Shown one piece after another: positions 1 to 9,220 of a stretch of DNA of 35,781 nt (the first letter of the stretch is position 1; every line of letters begins with the position of its first letter). This stretch comes from Flavobacteriales bacterium (GTDB lineage: Bacteria; Bacteroidota; Bacteroidia; Flavobacteriales_G; JALEGO01), in contig JAHDCS010000022.1 in NCBI GenBank assembly GCA_020629755.1, positions 1 through 35,781 on the forward strand, read 5' to 3'. The notes under the pieces are model-generated. The model searched no databases, was not told where the DNA came from, and saw only the letters and a program-made list of their open reading frames with translations. The position numbers and the translations under genes were made by a program.

Positions 1-90
1 ATCTCTAAAATTCAATGATAATGAGGTTTATGAAAGGTTTTCTAATGAAAAACGGAGTAACTTCAATCAAATTAAATGCAAACACAATCA

Positions 91-253
91 TAGAGCTAAA
101 TTGTGATAAAACGTCACAAATCTTTATATATAAAAACCAAGTTTCTTCGTTAAAAATACTCACCATAGCTACTGCTATGTCTGTGTTTTTTGCCTCAAAA
201 TTTGTCTTTTCTATTAAAAATCTTTTATGCCATTTTATCACAATCTAGCTCTA
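91..253. repeat. MITE-like unit with 27-bp imperfect terminal inverted repeats
   Basis: The left arm (91-117) and the right arm (227-253, read on the minus strand) agree at 23 of 27 positions, and both begin TAGAGCTA. Inside lies a perfect 6-bp hairpin, CATAGC-tact-GCTATG (164-179), followed shortly by a T run. The first 62 bp of the unit (91-152) recur at 2516-2577. The plus-strand reading frame that crosses it has no recognisable protein. I infer a small non-autonomous repeat or the relic of one. No clear target-site duplication is visible. Confidence 0.55.
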
Positions 254-294
254 CTAGAGAATATTCTTTAAAAATTTGTATTTTTTGACTAGAA

Positions 295-2514
295 ATGGAG
301 AAAAAATCACATATCCCCACAAATAAGTTGTCTGAAGAAAATCAATTGATTAAACAGGCCTATCATCAATTAATCAAATCCAATAAATTTTTAAATAAAA
401 AAGCAGATATACTGGTCATCAAAAAAGCGTTTGATTTGGCTGTAGATGCCCACCGAGATATGCGTAGAAAATCAGGAGAAGCTTATATTTTTCATCCGAT
501 TGCGGTTGCAAAAATAGTCTCTGAAGAAATTGGGCTAGGCACCACCTCTATTGTTTGCGCGCTACTACACGACACTGTAGAAGATACTGAGGTAACTTTG
601 GTAGACATTAAAAACTTATTTGGCCTTAAAATTGCTCAAATCATTGATGGATTAACGAAAATTTCTAACCTATTTGATCAAAGCTCTACGCTTCAGGCCG
701 AGAATTTCAGAAAAATGCTTCTGACAATTTCTGACGACATCCGTGTAATTATTGTTAAAATAGCAGACCGTCTGCATAACATGAGAACCATGGGCTCTAT
801 GCCGAAAGAAAAACAACGCAGCAAAGCTTCTGAGACACTCTATATGTTTGCCCCCTTGGCACACCGACTAGGGCTTTATCAAATCAAATCTGAAATGGAA
901 GATTTAGGCCTTAAATATACCGAACCTTCGGTGTACCAAAACATTGAGTTAAAACTTGAAAAAACAAAAGAAGTCAGAGAGCGTTTTATTTCTCAATTTA
1001 TTCTGCCGATTGACAGAGTTCTAAATAAGACTTACGATCACTATGACATAAAGGGGCGAACCAAATCTATTTATTCGATTTGGAATAAAATGAAAAGCAA
1101 AAATATTGAGTTTGAAGAAGTCTATGATGTATTTGCCATTCGCATTATTTTGGATGTGCCTATTGAGCATGAAAAAGCCGAGTGTTGGAAGGTGTACTCA
1201 ATTATCACTGATTTTTACAAGCCTAATCCTGAAAGATTACGCGACTGGATCACCACTCCTAAAAGTACCGGATACGAATCTTTGCACACTACTGTTATGA
1301 GCCCAAGTGGACGATGGGTTGAAGTGCAAATTAGGTCTGCTCGGATGGATAATGTTGCCGAAAAAGGATATGCTGCTCATTGGAAATACAAAAAGGTAAA
1401 TTCAGAAAGTAGCATTGATGAATGGATCAATAAAGTGCGGGATTTACTTGATAATCCAACTGCTGATACACTCGATTTTATTGATGATTTCAAGTTAAAT
1501 CTCTTCTCTAAAGAGATTTATATTTTTACTCCAAAAGGAGAATTGAAAAATTTACCCATAAAATCTACCGCCTTGGATTTTGCCTTTGACATTCACACCC
1601 AAATTGGCGAGAAATGTATTGGAGCCAAAGTCAACTCTAAACTTGTGCCGCTTAGCTACGTCCTTAAAAGTGGCGATCAGGTAGAAATTATTACTTCAAA
1701 AAAACAAAAAGTCAAAGAGGGCTGGCTCAATTTTGTTACTACCGGAAAGGCAAAAAGCAAGATAAAATCGTTATTAAAAGATGAAAAAAGAGAAATTGCC
1801 AAAGAAGGTAAAGAAATTTTAAAACGCAAATACAAATCAAACAACATCCCGTTTAGTGAAAAAAACATCAGTCTTTTCTGCAACCATTTAAAGCTTGAAA
1901 CCAATCAAGAACTTTTCTATCGTTCAGCACAAGGCCGAATTGACTTTTCTCTGCTCAAAAACTTTAAAGACATCCAACATCCAGAAAAAGCAACTGCACT
2001 TCAACCTGAAGAAGAACAGAATCCTCAAAGTTTGATTAATGCCTATAGAAATGGGAAAAGCGAATTGGTGATTGGCGAGGGGATTGAAAATTTAAAATAT
2101 AAAATAGCGTCTTGTTGTAATCCTATTCCTGGAGATGAAGTATTTGGATTTGTAACCATTCACCAAGGCATTAAAATACACAGAGTAAGTTGTCCTAATG
2201 CGATTCAGTTGTTATCAAATTATGCCTACCGAATTGTGAAAGCCAGATGGACCACCCAAGACCACATTGCCTTTATGGCTGGTCTGAAAATAACAGGAAT
2301 AGATAATGTGGGGATCATCAACAAACTCACCCAAATTATCTCTAACGATAGAAATGTAAACATGCAATCCTTGTCATTTGAGTCGAAAGATGGTATGTTT
2401 GAAGGAAATATAATGGTCTATGTTCACGATACTATGCATTTAAACTCTTTAATAAATGATGTGAAAATAGTTGAAGGGGTTATTATGGTTGAACGAATAG
2501 AAAAAGAATCCTAG
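295..2514 (+). CDS. spoT/rel: Bifunctional (p)ppGpp synthetase/hydrolase (RelA/SpoT family)
   Basis: This enzyme makes and degrades (p)ppGpp, the stringent-response alarmone, in the cytoplasm. The 739-residue length is normal for a long RSH protein. An N-terminal HD hydrolase domain carries HDTVED (about 92-97) and ADRLHNMR (157-164), so hydrolysis should be active. The synthetase domain carries GRTKSIYSI (about 254-262) and TGYESLH (325-331). A TGS domain follows (about 405-467), then a zinc-finger region with Cys607, Cys608, His630 and Cys633, and a C-terminal ACT domain (about 665-739). The ATG start has no Shine-Dalgarno sequence. The gene is bracketed by two copies of a 62-bp repeat, the second lying between its stop codon and the downstream Fur-family gene. 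Both catalytic halves look intact, so a bifunctional single RSH is the best call. Confidence 0.96.
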   Translation: MEKKSHIPTNKLSEENQLIKQAYHQLIKSNKFLNKKADILVIKKAFDLAVDAHRDMRRKSGEAYIFHPIAVAKIVSEEIGLGTTSIVCALLHDTVEDTEVTLVDIKNLFGLKIAQIIDGLTKISNLFDQSSTLQAENFRKMLLTISDDIRVIIVKIADRLHNMRTMGSMPKEKQRSKASETLYMFAPLAHRLGLYQIKSEMEDLGLKYTEPSVYQNIELKLEKTKEVRERFISQFILPIDRVLNKTYDHYDIKGRTKSIYSIWNKMKSKNIEFEEVYDVFAIRIILDVPIEHEKAECWKVYSIITDFYKPNPERLRDWITTPKSTGYESLHTTVMSPSGRWVEVQIRSARMDNVAEKGYAAHWKYKKVNSESSIDEWINKVRDLLDNPTADTLDFIDDFKLNLFSKEIYIFTPKGELKNLPIKSTALDFAFDIHTQIGEKCIGAKVNSKLVPLSYVLKSGDQVEIITSKKQKVKEGWLNFVTTGKAKSKIKSLLKDEKREIAKEGKEILKRKYKSNNIPFSEKNISLFCNHLKLETNQELFYRSAQGRIDFSLLKNFKDIQHPEKATALQPEEEQNPQSLINAYRNGKSELVIGEGIENLKYKIASCCNPIPGDEVFGFVTIHQGIKIHRVSCPNAIQLLSNYAYRIVKARWTTQDHIAFMAGLKITGIDNVGIINKLTQIISNDRNVNMQSLSFESKDGMFEGNIMVYVHDTMHLNSLINDVKIVEGVIMVERIEKES

Positions 2515-2515
2515 A

Positions 2516-2577
2516 TAGAGCTAAATTCTGATAAAATGGCACAAATCTTTACACATAAAAACCAAGTTTATTCGTTA
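2516..2577 (+). repeat. Second copy of the 62-bp repeat (fur-family gene upstream region)
   Basis: It matches 91-152 at about 56 of 62 positions in the same orientation. It starts one base after the (p)ppGpp gene stop codon and ends 11 bp before the Fur-family ATG, so it fills that gene's upstream region and probably contains its promoter. Only the left part of the longer 91-253 unit is present here. Confidence 0.7.
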
Positions 2578-2588
2578 TTAACTCTACA

Positions 2589-3026
2589 ATGATGGATCAG
2601 GCCAAGCAAACATTTCGCCTTTACTTGCAAGAAAAGGGATTTAGAAAAACTCCAGAACGCTTTGCTATTTTTGATGAAATATACGCCAGCAATCAGCATT
2701 TTGATGTAGAATTGCTGTATCTGAAAATGAAAGAAAAAAAGTATCGGGTGAGCCGTGCTACCATTTACAATACCATGGAACTTTTATTGAATTGTAATTT
2801 AATTAGAAAACATCAGTTTAGCCGAAATGTGACCCAGTATGAAAAATCTTTTGGCACCTCCCAGCACGACCATGTTGTGGTGGCTGATTCGAATGAGGTC
2901 ATCGAATTTTGTGATCCAAGGATAGAGTCTATCAAAAAAACCCTAGAAGACAAACACAAGATAAAAATTTCACACCACACCCTTTATTTTTATGCAGAAA
3001 AATCATCCCCCACTTCAAATACGTAA
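2589..3026 (+). CDS. Fur-family transcriptional regulator lacking the CxxC zinc site
   Basis: This is a metal- or peroxide-responsive DNA-binding repressor of the Fur superfamily, 145 residues, a typical length. The winged-helix domain includes TPERFAIFDEI (21-31) and the recognition-helix region VSRATIYNTMELL (54-66). The dimerisation half has the HDH metal-ligand motif (His93, Asp94, His95) and VIEFCDP. The usual CxxC after the HDH strand is replaced by ADSN, so the structural zinc site of classical Fur/PerR is absent. Which metal or signal it senses cannot be read from the sequence. The end of the gene overlaps the STAS gene start by 35 bp in another frame. A 62-bp repeat occupies its upstream region. 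The order rel, fur-like, purA is common in Bacteroidota. Confidence 0.9.
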   Translation: MMDQAKQTFRLYLQEKGFRKTPERFAIFDEIYASNQHFDVELLYLKMKEKKYRVSRATIYNTMELLLNCNLIRKHQFSRNVTQYEKSFGTSQHDHVVVADSNEVIEFCDPRIESIKKTLEDKHKIKISHHTLYFYAEKSSPTSNT

Positions 3027-3312
3027 AGACATTGAATCGTCTACGCTTCATCTTTCAGGCCGATTGATGTCTGTAGAATCTGAAGAAGCCATACAAAAAG
3101 AAATGCGAAGCCTACTCAAGACTACGGAGTTGTTAAAAATTAATCTGTCTACTTTAGATTACATCAATAGTTCAGGACTGAATATTCTACTCAAAATTTT
3201 CACACAAGTCAGGCAAGAAAATAAAGAACTTGAAATACATCAGGTCTCAGAAAACGTAAAAAAGTTATTTATTATGACTAAATTAAATGCAGTGTTTACA
3301 ATTGTCAATTAA
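2992..3312 (+). CDS. STAS-domain protein (anti-sigma-factor antagonist type)
   Basis: The 106-residue protein is essentially one STAS domain, like SpoIIAA/RsbV, which bind partner kinases or anti-sigma factors and are controlled by phosphorylation. The segment LSTLDYINSSGLNILLKI (52-69) matches the conserved STAS loop and helix, with Ser60 or Ser61 at the usual phosphoacceptor position. The ATG at 2992 lies inside the last codons of the Fur-family gene, a 35-bp out-of-frame overlap that suggests translational coupling. purA starts 12 bp after its stop. No partner kinase or phosphatase is encoded here, so its target is unknown. A SiaC-like phosphoprotein is encoded about 26 kb away. Confidence 0.85.
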   Translation: MQKNHPPLQIRKDIESSTLHLSGRLMSVESEEAIQKEMRSLLKTTELLKINLSTLDYINSSGLNILLKIFTQVRQENKELEIHQVSENVKKLFIMTKLNAVFTIVN

Positions 3313-3324
3313 CAAGATAAAAAA

Positions 3325-4611
3325 ATGGCTGTAGATGTTTTATTAGGGCTTCAATGGGGGGATGAAGGAAAAGGTAAAATAGTGGATGTTTTATCGCCTA
3401 GATATGATATTATTGCACGTTTTCAAGGAGGACCAAATGCTGGCCATACTTTAGAGTTTGAAGGAATTAAGCACGTATTACACACTATTCCGTCTGGTAT
3501 TTTTAGAAAAAACTTAACCAATGTAATTGGCAATGGCGTAGTGATTGACCCCATTGTTTTAGACAAAGAGATTAGCTCCTTAAAAGAAAAAAGAGTAGAG
3601 ATTAACCAGCAACTTATCGTCTCTGATAAAGCGCATTTGATTTTGCCCACGCATAAGTATTTAGATGCGTACTATGAACATTTGAAAGGCGATAAAAAAA
3701 TAGGTTCTACCCTAAAAGGCATCGGTCCTACATACACTGATAAATATGCGCGAAATGGCATGCGCGTTGGCGATATCTTACATCAAGATTTTAGTGCCAA
3801 ATACCAAAAACTAAAGGAAAAGCATCTTCAAATAATAGGTGACTTTAAAGCGCCTGGGTTTTCATTAGAAGACACAGAGTCACTTTGGTTTAAGTCTATT
3901 GATCGTCTAAAAAAACTACCCATAAAAGACACGGCTTTATACTTAAACACCGCTCTTAATGCCGGTAAAAAAATATTGGCCGAAGGGGCTCAAGGCGCTT
4001 TGTTAGATGTTGATTTTGGCTCATACCCATACGTAACTTCCTCTTCTACCCTATCTGCCGGAGCTTGTGTAGGTTTGGGTATTGCGCCTAAACATATTGG
4101 TGAGGTCTATGGTATTTTTAAAGCCTATTGCACACGCGTTGGCTCAGGTCCTTTTTTAACAGAGTTAACTGGCAAACAAGGAGAAGCCATTCAAAATGAA
4201 GGGCATGAATTTGGAGCCACCACTGGCAGGCCCAGACGATGTGGATGGTTAGACTTAGTCGCTTTAAAATATACCTGCATGTTAAGTGGCGTAGATAGAC
4301 TAATGATGATGAAAGCAGATGTATTACACATTGTAGAAGAACTAAAAATATGTACCTCGTACAGCAAAGATGGCCAAAAAATTGAGCACTTTATTTCTTC
4401 TAGCGATCAAAGCGTTGAGCTAAGCCCCAATTATGAGGTGGTGTCTTCGTGGGGAAAACTAGATCACATAAAAACAACCGGATTGCCCGCAACCTTAGAG
4501 GCTTATGTACAAAAAATTGAAGCCTATTTAAACCTTCCTATAGACATTGTGTCATTTGGCCCAGATCGCGAAGAGACCTTATCTATTAAAAAGGTTGATT
4601 ATAGCCTATAA
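3325..4611 (+). CDS. purA: Adenylosuccinate synthase
   Basis: PurA converts IMP, aspartate and GTP to adenylosuccinate, the first committed step to AMP. The 428-residue length is standard. Visible motifs are QWGDEGKGK (10-18) with catalytic Asp13, GGPNAGHT (35-42) with catalytic His41, and the signature GIGPTYTDKYARNG (132-145). The C-terminal GTP-binding region, including TGRPRRCGWLD, is present. The start is the ATG 12 bp after the STAS gene stop. The WGDE codons contain one copy of the GGGGGGATG word. The OstA-like gene follows within 3 bp, so the two are probably co-transcribed. Confidence 0.98.
   Translation: MAVDVLLGLQWGDEGKGKIVDVLSPRYDIIARFQGGPNAGHTLEFEGIKHVLHTIPSGIFRKNLTNVIGNGVVIDPIVLDKEISSLKEKRVEINQQLIVSDKAHLILPTHKYLDAYYEHLKGDKKIGSTLKGIGPTYTDKYARNGMRVGDILHQDFSAKYQKLKEKHLQIIGDFKAPGFSLEDTESLWFKSIDRLKKLPIKDTALYLNTALNAGKKILAEGAQGALLDVDFGSYPYVTSSSTLSAGACVGLGIAPKHIGEVYGIFKAYCTRVGSGPFLTELTGKQGEAIQNEGHEFGATTGRPRRCGWLDLVALKYTCMLSGVDRLMMMKADVLHIVEELKICTSYSKDGQKIEHFISSSDQSVELSPNYEVVSSWGKLDHIKTTGLPATLEAYVQKIEAYLNLPIDIVSFGPDREETLSIKKVDYSL
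3356..3364 (+). repeat. GGGGGGATG word, copy 1
   Basis: Inside purA, encoding W-G-D at the catalytic loop. Flank: T before, A after. Confidence 0.7.
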
Positions 4612-4613
4612 GT

Positions 4614-6230
4614 ATGAGGTTTTGTCACTTTTTTTTCTTTGTCATTTACTCAGTGGGTGTGTATGGACAATCTACAGACACTTCTAAAAAAAAGATTGAT
4701 CTGATTCATGCTGATTCTTTAGAATTTGACCAGAGTCTTTCAAATGCCCAAAAATTAAAAGGGAATGTACAATTTAAGTACAAAAAAACGTTTATGTACT
4801 GCGATAGTGCATTTCTGTACAAAGACAGTAATATTATTATTGCCAACGGAAATATACGTATTCATAATGACGAAGGCGTTCGCTTAAATGGTGATTCGTT
4901 ACACTACAATGGCAAAGAGAAAATCTGTACGGTGTCTAAAAATGTATTTTTAGAAGAAAAAGACAAAAAACTAACAGCTCCCGTGATTCGCTACAATCTC
5001 GACTCTAAATTGGCCTCTTATTTTGGAGGGGGGATTCTTACAGATAAATCTGAAAACAGCACCTTGACAAGTAAAATTGGGTATTATCACACGGATGACA
5101 AGCGCTTTTTTTTCAAAGATAGTATCACTTATAAACATCCTGAGTATGTCATTTATTCAGACACGATGATGCATCATACCAAAAGTGATATTACCACCTT
5201 TTATGGCCCCACTGATATTATCTATAACAAAAAGACAACCATTTACTGCTCTTCAGGGTACTTTAACCAGAGAAGTAAAGATTGTCAACTCACCGGTTCA
5301 GCCAAAATTTTGGAAGGCTCCCAAAAAATAATTGGAGATAGTATTATCTATAACGACCTTTCGTCACAAGGCGAAGCTTTTAGAAATGTAATGGTGGAGG
5401 ATAGTGCAAAGCAAATGCGAATTGTAGGGCATTATGCCCGTTTTAATCAAACGGATAGTTCTTACATGATTACAGATAGTCTTTTGTTGACAGACTACTC
5501 AACCGAAGACACCCTATATCTTCATGCTGATTCTCTATTTTATGCTTTTGATTCTACCCAAAACTCTAATCTCACAAGAGCTTTTCATAAGGTGAAATTC
5601 CATACGCCTTCTATGCAAGGTCTTTGTGATTCATTAGTGATGGCTGAAAGTGATTCTCTTGTTAAAATGTTTAAAACCCCTGTGCTTTTTTCAGACAGCA
5701 ATCAATTACGCTCTGATAGTATTGTCATAAAAAATAAAAACAATGAAGTGGATACTGCTTTTTTTTATTCCAATGCCTTTTTAATTACTCAGCTTGATTC
5801 ACTGAAATACAACCAAATTAAGGGCGATAAAATGGCTGCTGATTTTATGGATGGAGATATTAAAAAAATGCATGTTTACTCTTCTGCTCAAACAATATAT
5901 TACCCTAAAGACAATGAAGAATACATCGGTATTAACGAAGCCTCCTCAGACAAACTAAACATCTTGTTTGATGAGCAATCAAATGTTGAAAAAATTGTGT
6001 TTATAAGACCCAATGAATCTAAGCTATCTCCGATAAGCGCATCTAATAAAAAAAAACTGCCTGGATTCTCACTTTTTTTTGAACATCGACCTAAAAATAA
6101 AAAAGACCTATTCTCATGGGATTTAAACCAAAACGATAACACTGGGGATAAAACTCTTGATTTGCCTGAAGATTCAAACCCCGACACTCAAGATGCCTCT
6201 TCTGTTGAACCTGCCAAAAATGATGATTAA
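4614..6230 (+). CDS. OstA-like (LptA/LptD N-domain) envelope protein
   Basis: The protein has a cleavable signal peptide (about residues 1-19, ending VYGQS) and a long series of beta-jellyroll-type repeats with recurrent ADSL, YCDSAF, NGDSLHYNG and DSIIYND segments, as in the Bacteroidota OstA-like proteins related to LptA. These are periplasmic proteins thought to bridge lipopolysaccharide transport to the outer membrane. The C-terminal 60 residues or so are polar, acidic and low in complexity. At 538 residues it is much longer than E. coli LptA, as is usual in this phylum. It sits directly after purA, and lpxB begins with the base after its stop, fitting a lipid A/LPS role. Confidence 0.85.
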   Translation: MRFCHFFFFVIYSVGVYGQSTDTSKKKIDLIHADSLEFDQSLSNAQKLKGNVQFKYKKTFMYCDSAFLYKDSNIIIANGNIRIHNDEGVRLNGDSLHYNGKEKICTVSKNVFLEEKDKKLTAPVIRYNLDSKLASYFGGGILTDKSENSTLTSKIGYYHTDDKRFFFKDSITYKHPEYVIYSDTMMHHTKSDITTFYGPTDIIYNKKTTIYCSSGYFNQRSKDCQLTGSAKILEGSQKIIGDSIIYNDLSSQGEAFRNVMVEDSAKQMRIVGHYARFNQTDSSYMITDSLLLTDYSTEDTLYLHADSLFYAFDSTQNSNLTRAFHKVKFHTPSMQGLCDSLVMAESDSLVKMFKTPVLFSDSNQLRSDSIVIKNKNNEVDTAFFYSNAFLITQLDSLKYNQIKGDKMAADFMDGDIKKMHVYSSAQTIYYPKDNEEYIGINEASSDKLNILFDEQSNVEKIVFIRPNESKLSPISASNKKKLPGFSLFFEHRPKNKKDLFSWDLNQNDNTGDKTLDLPEDSNPDTQDASSVEPAKNDD

Positions 6231-7334
6231 GTGAAATATTTTTTAATCGCAGGCGAATTATCTGGAGATATACATGGCGCTATGCTCATTAAACACTTGC
6301 AAGATTTAGACAAAGAAGCCTCTTTTGCATTCTTTGGAGGGGATAAAATGAAAGCACAATACCCCGAAGGATTAAAAAAACACATCAACGAACTTTCTTT
6401 TATGGGGTTTATAGAGGTTGTAAAGCACTTAAAAACCATTCTTAAAAACATCGCATATTGTAAACAACAAATAGACTTATTCAAGCCAGATGTAATGATA
6501 TTCATCGATTTTCCTGGGTTCAACTTACGCCTAGCTCGCTATACATTTAAGCGAAAGATTAAAAATTTTTACTATATCTCTCCTCAAATATGGGCCTGGA
6601 AAAAAAAGCGTATTAAAAAAATTAAACGCTTGATTGACAACATGTATGTGATTCTTCCCTTTGAAAAAGCCTTTTATCAAAAAGAAAATTATGAGGTGCA
6701 CTATTTTGGAAATCCCATTTTAGATTGGACCATGCACAATACAACGCATTTATCATCCCCCCCCAAAATAAAAAATAAAATTGCACTTGTGCCTGGAAGT
6801 CGTAAACAAGAAATTGATCATATTTTACCCATAATGGTTAGTGTAGCTGAACAATTTCCAGACTACTCATTTATTATAACCGCAGTATCACATATAACAT
6901 TAAATGAATATAAAAAACACACTGTTAATCAGAAAAATATATCTATAAAATATGACGATTTTGATCAGATTTTACCAACCTGTGTTGGCGCATTAGTCAC
7001 TTCTGGAACAGCCACGCTGCAAACTGCACTTTATGGAGTTCCGCAAGTTGTCTGTTATAAAACCTCTAGCATTTCGTACCATATTGCAAAAGCGCTGATC
7101 AATGTAAAATACATCAGCCTAGTTAATTTAATTTTAAATAGAGAAGCCGTACCCGAACTTATACAGGATAAGCTTAACACTATAGCTTTAAAAAAGGCGT
7201 TTACACACATGATGAGTAAAGAAAATACAGCGCGAATTACGCGTGATTATAAAGAATTATACAAACAGCTAGGTGACGGAAAGGCAAGTGAAAAGATTTG
7301 CGCACACATCTATCAATCTCTCTGTAAAACATGA
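6231..7334 (+). CDS. lpxB: Lipid-A-disaccharide synthase
   Basis: LpxB is a GT19 enzyme that joins UDP-2,3-diacylglucosamine and lipid X to form the lipid A disaccharide at the inner membrane. The 367 residues include the N-terminal AGELSGDIHGAML (about 7-19), ISPQIWAWKKKRIKKIK, GNPILD, the nucleotide-binding VPGSRKQEI, and SGTATLQTALYGVP near the C-terminus. The start is a GTG immediately after the OstA-like stop codon; the family N-terminus (MKYFLIAGELSGD) supports it. The SpoIID-like gene overlaps its stop by 4 bp (ATGA). A C-rich tract (6757-6764) encodes Ser-Pro-Pro and carries the CATCCCCCC word. Confidence 0.96.
   Translation: MKYFLIAGELSGDIHGAMLIKHLQDLDKEASFAFFGGDKMKAQYPEGLKKHINELSFMGFIEVVKHLKTILKNIAYCKQQIDLFKPDVMIFIDFPGFNLRLARYTFKRKIKNFYYISPQIWAWKKKRIKKIKRLIDNMYVILPFEKAFYQKENYEVHYFGNPILDWTMHNTTHLSSPPKIKNKIALVPGSRKQEIDHILPIMVSVAEQFPDYSFIITAVSHITLNEYKKHTVNQKNISIKYDDFDQILPTCVGALVTSGTATLQTALYGVPQVVCYKTSSISYHIAKALINVKYISLVNLILNREAVPELIQDKLNTIALKKAFTHMMSKENTARITRDYKELYKQLGDGKASEKICAHIYQSLCKT
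6754..6762 (-). repeat. GGGGGGATG word, copy 2
   Basis: Inside lpxB; the C run is extended to eight bases on the plus strand. Confidence 0.7.
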
Positions 7335-8473
7335 ACGTCTATCTGCTTATTCTTCTTTTATGTTTTAGTCAGTTAAGGGCTCAAGAAAATATCTCGGTAG
7401 GGCTTAATCCGTTCGAGAACACCAAAGCCTTTACTTTTAAAACTCTATCAGGAACCTATCAGACGAAATACCTTAAAATTTCTAAATCAAAACAATTAAG
7501 CATTAAGGTATATACTGGTTATTTCACTATTGGTGAAAGTACGCAAAGACTAACATCACTTTTTTTAAAGCCAAATGATAAAAATGCGCGTTTCACCCTC
7601 TTTGATAGTCGCTCATCTCACTTAAAATCTTCATACAGCTACCAGGGCACTCTGACCATTAAACTTGAAGATAACAAGTTGACTTTAATTAACACATGCC
7701 CGTTGCCTGAATATTTATCTGGTGTTATCCAGGCTGAAGCAGGTACTGAAGAAAATACCGAATACTACAAAGTACAGGCTATTATCTGTAGAACCTACGC
7801 ACTTAGTTATCTGTTTAGGCACAAAGAAAGCGGATATAATTTGTGCAATACCGTGCATTGTCAAGTATTCAAAGGCACCAAAGTATACAACTCAAACATT
7901 ACAAAAGCAGTAAAAAAGACAAAGGATCTACTCTTAGTTGATCAAAATGCACAGTTGGCCCATACATTGTTTCACAGCAATTGTGGAGGCGAAACAGAAT
8001 ATGCACAAAATGTCTGGACCTCTGAAAAGCATTATTTATCTGCCGTTAAAGACTCATTTTGTTCAAATAAAACGCATGCTACTTGGACAAAAAAAATGCC
8101 CCTTTCTGAAGTTGAATTGTATTTTCACCATCAAATGGGCGTACCCAAACATCTTAATCTTTCTGACTATTTAAAAAAAAGAGTCGATGCTTCAAGAGCT
8201 CCCTTTTTTATTGAGAAAGAGTGTTATGATTCTAAATCTCTGAGAAAAGCATTTAACTGGCCTTCTGCCTTTTTTAAATTTTCAGTTGAAAACGACACCC
8301 TGCAGGTTTACGGAAAAGGCTTTGGTCATGGCGTAGGGCTTTGTCAAGAAGGCGCTATGGTGATGAGCTATGTCGGCAAAAAATATAGAGAAATATTGCG
8401 CCATTATTATAAAGATACGCATCTGATCCGAAAGAAAGATCTCTCTTTTTTTCAAGAAAAAGAAGACGAATGA
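7331..8473 (+). CDS. SpoIID/LytB-domain protein (putative peptidoglycan lytic transglycosylase)
   Basis: SpoIID proteins are lytic transglycosylases acting on denuded glycan strands; Bacteroidota carry non-sporulation relatives. The 380-residue protein has a signal peptide (about 1-18, ending LRAQ), the motif PLPEYLSGVIQAEAG (125-138) with a Glu at the expected catalytic position (Glu136), RTYALSY (154-160), and the C-terminal GKGFGHGVGLCQEGAM. The ATG overlaps the lpxB stop (ATGA), and its own stop overlaps the next glycosyltransferase in the same way. The context suggests envelope construction; the exact substrate is not known. Confidence 0.87.
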   Translation: MNVYLLILLLCFSQLRAQENISVGLNPFENTKAFTFKTLSGTYQTKYLKISKSKQLSIKVYTGYFTIGESTQRLTSLFLKPNDKNARFTLFDSRSSHLKSSYSYQGTLTIKLEDNKLTLINTCPLPEYLSGVIQAEAGTEENTEYYKVQAIICRTYALSYLFRHKESGYNLCNTVHCQVFKGTKVYNSNITKAVKKTKDLLLVDQNAQLAHTLFHSNCGGETEYAQNVWTSEKHYLSAVKDSFCSNKTHATWTKKMPLSEVELYFHHQMGVPKHLNLSDYLKKRVDASRAPFFIEKECYDSKSLRKAFNWPSAFFKFSVENDTLQVYGKGFGHGVGLCQEGAMVMSYVGKKYREILRHYYKDTHLIRKKDLSFFQEKEDE

Positions 8474-9189
8474 TTTATGTTTTAATCCCAACATATAATG
8501 AAGAAGATAATATTGCTGGGCTTGCTCTTGATCTAAACACATTAGAGCCCCATTACGATCTTTACCATGTTTTTTCTGATGACGGAAGCAACGACCAAAC
8601 CCTTAATGAAATTAATACCCATTTTTCTGATAAAAACACACATGTCATCACTAAAGAAAAAAATATTGGTCCTGGCGATTGTTTTAATAAGGGTTTTGAG
8701 TGGATTATAAATCAAGGATTAAATGAAAATGATAAAATACTGACCATTGAAGCAGACCAAACCTCCGATATCGCAACGGCAAACCGTATGATTAAAATAT
8801 CTAATCTAGGGTTTGACTTAGTATTGGCCTCTGTGTACGCCCAAGGAGGCACTCTAGAAAAAACAAGCTGGCTTAAAAAAGGACTCTCTTTTACCGCAAA
8901 CATGTTGTTTCGGTTGCTTTTTGATATTAAAATTCAAACAATGAGTTCTTTTTACAGAGTCTATTCGGGTAAATTAATTTTAGCATTACATCATAGATAT
9001 GGCTCTATTTGTACTGAAAAAGGATTTGTTTGTAAGCTAGAAATCTTAAAAAGATCAATCGCTTTAGACTCTTCTATGATTGAAGTACCCACAAAACTCA
9101 TGTCTAATAGACGAAAAGGGAAGTCTAAAATGAAAATCTTTAAAACCACCTTAAATTATATGGTTTTTTTGGTGAAAAATAAATGGTAA
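8470..9189 (+). CDS. Family 2 glycosyltransferase (dolichol-phosphate-mannose-synthase-like)
   Basis: The 239-residue protein has the GT2 opening VLIPTYNEEDNIAGL and an early acidic motif SDDGSND (about 36-42), followed by IEADQTSD at the metal-binding DXD-like position. There is no C-terminal membrane domain, so it resembles soluble DPM1/polyprenyl-phosphate glycosyltransferases. It is the last gene of the purA-to-lpxB run, joined to the SpoIID-like gene by an ATGA overlap. Donor and acceptor cannot be assigned. The facing minus-strand gene ends 31 bp beyond its stop. Confidence 0.85.
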   Translation: MIYVLIPTYNEEDNIAGLALDLNTLEPHYDLYHVFSDDGSNDQTLNEINTHFSDKNTHVITKEKNIGPGDCFNKGFEWIINQGLNENDKILTIEADQTSDIATANRMIKISNLGFDLVLASVYAQGGTLEKTSWLKKGLSFTANMLFRLLFDIKIQTMSSFYRVYSGKLILALHHRYGSICTEKGFVCKLEILKRSIALDSSMIEVPTKLMSNRRKGKSKMKIFKTTLNYMVFLVKNKW

Positions 9190-9220
9190 TACAACCTATT
9201 AGACTATAGATAATCCGGGT